NCBI GenBank assembly: GCA_964242735.1
Contig: CAXTAK010000002.1
Coordinates: 62,001-126,000, forward strand
Source: CADCUY01 sp964242735
GTDB taxonomy: Bacteria; Actinomycetota; Actinomycetes; Actinomycetales; Quadrisphaeraceae
Length of the DNA: 64,000 nucleotides
Reading direction: 5' to 3'
In this document: one piece after another, positions 59,341 to 64,000 of the stretch
Position numbering within the stretch: the first letter of the stretch is position 1
Layout: every line of letters begins with the position of its first letter
The notes under the pieces: generated by a model
The model's input: the letters and a program-made list of their open reading frames with translations, nothing else
Database searches by the model: none
Told to the model about the DNA's origin: nothing
Position numbers and translations under genes: made by a program

Positions 59341-60249
59341 TCAGCCCTTGACGGCGCCCGCCATCGCCGAGCCGCCGGCGAGGCGCTGCACCAGCAGGTA
59401 CAGGACCAGCACCGGCACGGAGTACAGGAGCGAGAAGGCCGCGAGCTGGCCGTAGGCGATGGCGCCCTGCGTGCCGAAGAAGGTGTAGATGGCCACCGCG
59501 GCGGGCTGCGAGGAGACGTCGGAGAGCAGCACGAAGGGCACGAAGAAGTTCCCCCACGTCATGGTGAACACGAAGATGAAGACGACGGCGATGCCCGGCC
59601 TCATCAGCGGCACCACGATGCGCGCCAGCGCGCCCATCGCGCTCGCCCCGTCCACCCACGCCGCCTCCTCGAGGGCGACGGGCACCGAGTCCATGAAGTT
59701 CTTCGTCATCCAGATGGCGATGGGCAGCGACGTCGCCGCGAGGAACAGCACCGTCGCGGTCGTCGAGCCGAGCACCCCGAGGGAGACGAACAGGGCGTAG
59801 ACCGGCACCATGATCGCCGTGATCGGCAGGGTGGTGGCGAAGAGGATGCCGTAGAGGAAGGGCTTGCGGAACCGCGACTGGTACCGCGACAGCGGGTACG
59901 CGGCGAGGAGCGAGGCCACGACGGTGATCAGCGCGGTGCCCGTGGAGATCACCACCGAGTTCCACAGCGGCCGCACGGTCTGGCCGCCCTCGAGCACGGC
60001 GGTGAAGTTGCCGGTGCCGGGCGCCGTCGGCGCCTTCACCGACACCGAGGCGGTGGGGTCGAAGGCCGCGAGGACCAGCCACGCGAGCGGCACCAGGAAC
60101 GCCACCCCGACTGCGGTCAGCGCGGCGGTCGCGGCCAGCGCGCTGCCGCGGCCGTGAGGGGCGGCCTGGTGCAGGGACGGCGCGTGGGGCCGCGCGCCGC
60201 GCCGACCGGCACCCGTCTCCGCCGTGGCGGTGAGCGTTGCTCCGGCCAT
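59341..60249 (-). CDS. Sugar ABC transporter permease (MalG/CUT1 type)
   Basis: A 302-residue inner-membrane permease with about six helices. The conserved cytoplasmic EAA loop is EEAAWVDGASAMGALARIVVPLMRPG, which contacts the ATPase. The N-terminal motif PLSRYQSRFRKPFLYGIL is typical of MalG-like subunits. The ATG at 60249 shares one base with the preceding stop (TGATG) and was preferred over the longer frame, which lies inside the other permease. No ATPase gene is in the operon, so a shared MsiK-like ATPase elsewhere is likely. Confidence 0.92.
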   Translation of the reverse strand: MAGATLTATAETGAGRRGARPHAPSLHQAAPHGRGSALAATAALTAVGVAFLVPLAWLVLAAFDPTASVSVKAPTAPGTGNFTAVLEGGQTVRPLWNSVVISTGTALITVVASLLAAYPLSRYQSRFRKPFLYGILFATTLPITAIMVPVYALFVSLGVLGSTTATVLFLAATSLPIAIWMTKNFMDSVPVALEEAAWVDGASAMGALARIVVPLMRPGIAVVFIFVFTMTWGNFFVPFVLLSDVSSQPAAVAIYTFFGTQGAIAYGQLAAFSLLYSVPVLVLYLLVQRLAGGSAMAGAVKG

Positions 60250-61157
60250 CAGTCGACCTCCGGCTTGAGGACCTTGATGTAGACGACGGCGAAGACCGCC
60301 CCGATGACCAGGGTCACCGTCGCGATGGCGGTGCCGTAGCCGATCTGGGCGAACTTGAACGCCTGCTGGTAGGCCAGCACCGGCAGGGTCGAGCTCGACG
60401 TCCCGGGCCCGCCGCCCGTCATCACCCAGATCAGGGTGAAGACCCCCAGGGTCTGCAGCGTGGTGAGCATGAGGTTGGTGGAGATGGCCCGACGGATCAT
60501 CGGCACGGTGACGAGGAAGAAGCGCTGGGCGCTGTTCGCGCCGTCCAGGGCCGCGGCCTCGCGGACGTCGTCGGGCACCTCCTCCAGCGCCGCGCCGTAC
60601 ACGAGCATCGAGAACGCCGTGCCGCGCCACACGTTGGCGAGGATCACCGCGAGCATCGGGACGGTGATCAACCACGTCGTGCCGCCCAGCCCGAGCGGCG
60701 TCAGCAGGGCGTTGAGGGTGCCCTCGGTGGCGAACAGGGCGTACAGGGTGAAGGCGGCGACGATCTCGGGCAGCACCCAGGCGGTGACGACCAGGGCCCC
60801 CACCACCGAGCGCACCGGCTTCGCGCTGGCCCGCATCAGCAGGGCCACGGCCATCCCCAGCACGTTCTGCCCGATCAGCGCCGAGGCGCCGACGAAGAGC
60901 AGCGTCAGCCACGCGGCGTTCCAGAACTCACCGCTGCCGACGAGGCGCGCGTAGTTCTCCAGGCCGACGAACTCCGGCGAGGCCGCCCGGTACCCGGTGA
61001 GCGCGGCGTTGGTGAGCGACCCGTACAGGGAGTAGGCGATGGGCCCGGCGAGGAAGACCGCCATGAGCGCCACCGCGGGCAGCAGGGGTGCGTACCGGCC
61101 GGCGGTGCGGCGCTTCGGGCGGGATCTGCTGCTGGTCTGCAGGGCCACCGCCGCCAC
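60249..61157 (-). CDS. Sugar ABC transporter permease (MalF/CUT1 type)
   Basis: A 302-residue permease with a short basic N-terminus and about six membrane helices. The EAA loop is EEVPDDVREAAALDGANSAQRFFLVTVPMIRRA. SLYGSLTNAALTGY and FVGLENYARL near the N-terminus are typical of MalF-like subunits. The GTG at 61157 overlaps the region just after the solute-binding-protein stop (61160) by coupling distance; a GTG at 61148 is possible. It forms the transporter core with the permease at 59341. Confidence 0.92.
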   Translation of the reverse strand: MAAVALQTSSRSRPKRRTAGRYAPLLPAVALMAVFLAGPIAYSLYGSLTNAALTGYRAASPEFVGLENYARLVGSGEFWNAAWLTLLFVGASALIGQNVLGMAVALLMRASAKPVRSVVGALVVTAWVLPEIVAAFTLYALFATEGTLNALLTPLGLGGTTWLITVPMLAVILANVWRGTAFSMLVYGAALEEVPDDVREAAALDGANSAQRFFLVTVPMIRRAISTNLMLTTLQTLGVFTLIWVMTGGGPGTSSSTLPVLAYQQAFKFAQIGYGTAIATVTLVIGAVFAVVYIKVLKPEVD

Positions 61158-61159
61158 GG

Positions 61160-62512
61160 TCAGCCACCCGCCTTCGTCTGCTCCTCGCCGACGATGCCCA
61201 CCACTGACTCGTCGTACGTCGCCGCGGCCTCCTCGGGCGTCTGCGCACCGGTGGCGACGGCCTCCGCCGCCACCTGGATGGCACCGGAGATCTGCGAGTA
61301 GTCCGGCGTCGCAGGGCGGAAGTTGGTGGCCGGCACCAGGGAGGAGAAGAACTCGAAGGACGGGTTGAAGTCGAGGTAGGCCGGGTCGGTCGCCACGTCC
61401 TGGCGCACGGCGATCTGGCTGTTCTCGGTGTCGTACTTCAGGGTGTTCTCGCGGTTGAGGGCCACGGCGATGAAGTCGAAGGCCGCCTGCGGGTCGGGGG
61501 CGTTCGCCCCCACCGACAGCAGCCACCCGCCGGACATCGACGTGGCGCCCGGTGCCTGGCCGTTCTGCGTGGGCATCGGTGCGAAGCCCATCGTCTGCTC
61601 CCACTCCGGCCAGGCGGAGTCACCGGACATCCACCCGCCGGGGATCCACGAGCCGTCGACGGCGATCGCGACCCGCCCCTGGGGAAGCAGCTCGCTGCTC
61701 ATTCGGTTGCCGACCGCGGCGTCCAGGGCGATGTCGAGGCTGGGGGCCAGCTCCTCGGAGTAGATCGTGGACAGGAAGCCCAGGGAGTCCACGAACCCCT
61801 GCGACCCCGTGATCCACAGCTGCTCCTCGGTGTCGTACAGGGTGTCCTCGGTGCCGTAGAGGAGCATCTCGAAGCTCTGCATCGTCGTGCCCTCGCCGTT
61901 GGCCCGACCGGCGTACATGTTGATCGGGATGACGTCGGGCACGGCCGCCTTGACGGCGCGCGCGGCCTCGAGCACCTCGTCCCACGTGGTGGGCGCCCAG
62001 TCGGCCGGCAGTCCCGCCTGGGCGAAGATCTCGCGGTTGTAGTAGATCGCCCGGGTGTCGGTGCCCATCGAGACGCCGTAGGTCATCCCGTCGTCGCCGA
62101 GGCCCGCCTGCTGGGCGGTGGCGTCGAACTGGTCCCAGTCCTCCCACCCGGCGAGCTGCTCATCGATCGGGGCGAGGAAACCGGCTGCGGCGTCGGAGCG
62201 CACCTGGAAGCTGTCCTCGTAGATGACGTCGGGGGCGGTGTCGGGTGAGCCGTTCATCAGCGCGAGCTTGGTGAAGTACTGGTCCTGCTCGGCCTCGATC
62301 GGGGCCAGCTCCACAGTGGTGCCGGGGTTGGCCGCCTCGTACTCGCCCTTGGCCTTGGTCAGCAGGTCGTCGAGCTGGAAGAACTCCGACGTCCTCTGGT
62401 AGGCGACGGTGATGGTGTCGTCGTCAGCGGCCGCCGGCGAGCCCCCGCAGCCGGTGAGGGCGAGCGCGGCTGCTGCGACCACCGCGAAGGCTGTGGTGGA
62501 CCTGCGATCCAT
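61160..62512 (-). CDS. Sugar ABC transporter solute-binding lipoprotein
   Basis: The 450-residue CUT1-type extracellular binding protein has a lipoprotein signal peptide ending in LTGCGG (lipid-modified Cys near residue 22). A cluster-B fold follows, with GTTVELAPIEAEQDQYFTKLALMNGS, DVIYEDSF, YYNREIFAQAGLP and GWLLSVGANA. The ligand is not readable from sequence. The alpha-mannosidase gene in the same operon suggests a mannoside or manno-oligosaccharide. The ATG has AGGGGAG 4 nt upstream, and an inverted repeat lies about 45 nt further up. Confidence 0.92.
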   Translation of the reverse strand: MDRRSTTAFAVVAAAALALTGCGGSPAAADDDTITVAYQRTSEFFQLDDLLTKAKGEYEAANPGTTVELAPIEAEQDQYFTKLALMNGSPDTAPDVIYEDSFQVRSDAAAGFLAPIDEQLAGWEDWDQFDATAQQAGLGDDGMTYGVSMGTDTRAIYYNREIFAQAGLPADWAPTTWDEVLEAARAVKAAVPDVIPINMYAGRANGEGTTMQSFEMLLYGTEDTLYDTEEQLWITGSQGFVDSLGFLSTIYSEELAPSLDIALDAAVGNRMSSELLPQGRVAIAVDGSWIPGGWMSGDSAWPEWEQTMGFAPMPTQNGQAPGATSMSGGWLLSVGANAPDPQAAFDFIAVALNRENTLKYDTENSQIAVRQDVATDPAYLDFNPSFEFFSSLVPATNFRPATPDYSQISGAIQVAAEAVATGAQTPEEAAATYDESVVGIVGEEQTKAGG

Positions 62513-62555
62513 GGGACTCCCCTGTCGCCCGTGCGGGTCGCCGTCGACCCGCCCA

Positions 62556-62578
62556 GTAAGTACAACAACTCGATTTAC
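62556..62578 (-). promoter_or_regulatory. AT-rich inverted repeat, probable operator of the mannoside operon
   Basis: GTAAGT (62556-62561) and ATTTAC (62573-62578) form a 6-bp inverted repeat with one mismatch and an 11-bp spacer, in a conspicuously AT-rich island. It lies 44 bp upstream of the solute-binding-protein ATG and next to the ROK gene, so it is a good candidate for the ROK repressor site. Confidence 0.5.
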
Positions 62579-62613
62579 GGGGTGTCAAGGGGCGGCGACC
62601 GCGGGTGGGCGGT

Positions 62614-63825
62614 TCAGCGCTGCAGCAGCAGCGTCGCCGAGCGGGGGCTGAAGGCGTCGTCGAGGGCCAGGCACGCGGCACCGACCGCAGCGACGTCGGC
62701 GCCGACGCGCGTGCCGCGGACGACGATCGGGTGGATGGGCCCCGCCACAGCACGGGCCTGCACCGCGTCGGGCACGACGCTCAGGAACACCGGTGCCAGT
62801 CGCGCCCACAGCGGCCCGCCGAAGACCACCTGGTCGAGGTCGAGCAGGTCGACGACGTCGGTGACCGCCCCGGCCACCGCGTGCGCCCAGCGCTCGAGCA
62901 CCGCGACCGCCACCGGGTCGGCGGCGGCCGCCAGGTCGCACAGCCGCGTCAGCGCCCGGTCGACCGCGACCGGGTCCAGCGGGTCCCAGCGCCCCAGCTC
63001 CAGCCCCGAGTCCTGGGCGCCCCGCACCGCGGTGCGGGGCGCGCAGACCTCGCCGAGGTGCGCACCGGTGCCGGTCAGGAGGCGCCCCACCTCGCCGGCG
63101 TTGCCAGAGGCCCCCCGGTGCACCTCCCCGCGCAGCACCAGCCCGGCCCCGACACCGGTGCCCAGGTACACCAGGACCGCGTCGCCGGTGCCGCCGATGC
63201 CACCGGCCCACACCTCCGCGACGGCGGCGGCCACCACGTCCTTGTCGAGGTGGACGGGGAGCCCGGTGGCAGCGGCGAGGAGGTCGCGGACGGCGACGCG
63301 CTCCCAGCCCGGCAGGTTCGGTGGACCGACGAGTGCTCCGGCGGCGCTGTCGACCGGGCCTGGCGCGGCCACCCCGAGACCGACGATGCGGGCGCGGTCG
63401 ACCCCGGAGGCGGTGACGACGACGCCGACCTCCTCGGCGATGCGGGCGAGCACCCGGTCCGGTGGGACACCGGGCGGCAGGGGGTGGTCGGAGCGGGTGA
63501 CCACCCCGCCGGTGAGGTCGAGGACGACGAAGGTCATCACGGCGGGGTCGAGGTGGACGCCGACGGCGCAGCCGCCGTCCGGGGACAGGCGCAGGAGGGT
63601 GCGCGGCTTGCCCACCCGCCCGACCCGCTTGCCGGCCTCGACCACCAGGCCCCCCTCGATGAGGCGCCGGCAGATGTTGGAGACCGTCTGCGCCGACAGG
63701 CCCGTCGAGCCCGACACCTCCACCCGGCTCAGGCCCTCGCCGGAGCGGCGGATCGCCTCGAGCACGACCACCTGGTTGTAGTCACCGACCCGCGGCAGGT
63801 TCGAGCCCCGGCGCGCCGTCGTCAC
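62614..63825 (-). CDS. ROK-family transcriptional repressor
   Basis: The 403-residue protein has an N-terminal winged helix-turn-helix (YNQVVVLEAIRRSGEGLSRVEVSGSTGLSAQTVSNICRRLIEGG, about 14-57). A sugar-kinase-like ROK domain follows, with GVGVAAPGPVD-type and DLDQVVFGGPLWARL segments and YLGTGVGAGLVLRGEVHRGASGNAGEVG in the middle. The zinc-binding CxCGxxGC motif usual in ROK proteins is not seen; only GEVCAPRTAVRG occurs at that place. It is encoded 101 bp upstream of the ABC operon on the same strand and probably represses it until sugar binds. The GTG at 63825 was preferred over a start at 63876. Confidence 0.88.
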   Translation of the reverse strand: MTTARRGSNLPRVGDYNQVVVLEAIRRSGEGLSRVEVSGSTGLSAQTVSNICRRLIEGGLVVEAGKRVGRVGKPRTLLRLSPDGGCAVGVHLDPAVMTFVVLDLTGGVVTRSDHPLPPGVPPDRVLARIAEEVGVVVTASGVDRARIVGLGVAAPGPVDSAAGALVGPPNLPGWERVAVRDLLAAATGLPVHLDKDVVAAAVAEVWAGGIGGTGDAVLVYLGTGVGAGLVLRGEVHRGASGNAGEVGRLLTGTGAHLGEVCAPRTAVRGAQDSGLELGRWDPLDPVAVDRALTRLCDLAAAADPVAVAVLERWAHAVAGAVTDVVDLLDLDQVVFGGPLWARLAPVFLSVVPDAVQARAVAGPIHPIVVRGTRVGADVAAVGAACLALDDAFSPRSATLLLQR

Positions 63826-64000
63826 CGGGGGTCCGGCCTGCACCGGGACCCAGCCTGCACCGGCACAGGATGCCACCGGCCCGCGCTCACCCCTCGGGCT
63901 GACCCGCCCTCCAGTGCCCCCGGCAGGTCACCGAGCCCGGCTCCCACCCGAGGTCGATGACCAGGCGCGGCGCACGCGGTCACCGTGCCCGCCTCCCCCG
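63826..64000. other. Window-edge intergenic sequence
   Basis: The last 175 bp, upstream of the ROK gene, show no frame with recognisable protein sequence and no clear promoter hexamers. Confidence 0.4.

Overview
The window is a 64 kb chromosomal scaffold segment from a very GC-rich actinomycete. The evidence is: an ftsA-less dcw cluster running ftsZ-ftsQ-murC-murG-ftsW-murD-mraY-murF-murE-ftsI-ftsL-rsmH-mraZ, flanked by sepF, yggT and a Wag31-type divIVA; a meso-DAP-type MurE; an actinobacterial dnaE2 mutasome region; many GTG starts with 4-bp GTGA stop/start overlaps; and leaderless-looking promoters. A pigmented Kineosporiales-like organism is a reasonable guess, but I cannot verify the genus.

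Layout. 1-3138: a cut-off secreted LamG protein, a Lon-substrate-binding-domain protein, a YbaK-type deacylase and a small membrane protein. 3135-13277: replicative polymerase dnaE1, rluD-type pseudouridine synthase, lspA, divIVA, yggT, sepF, yggS, pgeF and ftsZ, all on the minus strand. 13561-28127: the rest of the dcw cluster to mraZ, with most junctions overlapping. 28296-33089: a divergent moxR-DUF58-transglutaminase operon. 33114-39965: a DUF3040 protein, then a DNA-damage region in which dnaE2-dinB and a DUF6504-HEPN pair each lie behind a LexA-type palindrome. 40193-49692: a carotenoid region with crtA-like, cruF-like, glycosyltransferase, crtI/crtD-like, crtE, crtI and crtB genes, plus a CDP-alcohol phosphatidyltransferase on the opposite strand. 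No lycopene cyclase is seen, so an acyclic, oxygenated, probably glycosylated C40 carotenoid is the likely product. 49690-55321: a decayed AbiEi-like gene, a glutamate-family dehydrogenase, an Rv2175c-like DNA-binding protein, a LysM transglycosylase and a PASTA Ser/Thr kinase. 55322-56231: a gene graveyard with a frameshifted HIT gene and an IS5-type transposase relic. 56232-63825: a sugar ABC importer with a GH38 alpha-mannosidase and a ROK repressor.

Three 100-N gaps are present (30502, 41051, 43155). The first two are flanked by exact 55-bp direct duplications. Removing one copy plus the Ns gives continuous genes, so they are assembly artefacts. The third is a real break of unknown size inside the carotenoid cluster.

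The best candidates for new biology are: the LexA-boxed DUF6504-HEPN pair with a 12-bp perfect hairpin in its leader, next to LexA-boxed dnaE2-dinB; a recurring TANNNT-N6-GTG leaderless promoter architecture; apparent CTG starts in ybaK and possibly lspA; and an MtrA-like 9-bp-phased GTCACA array upstream of sepF.
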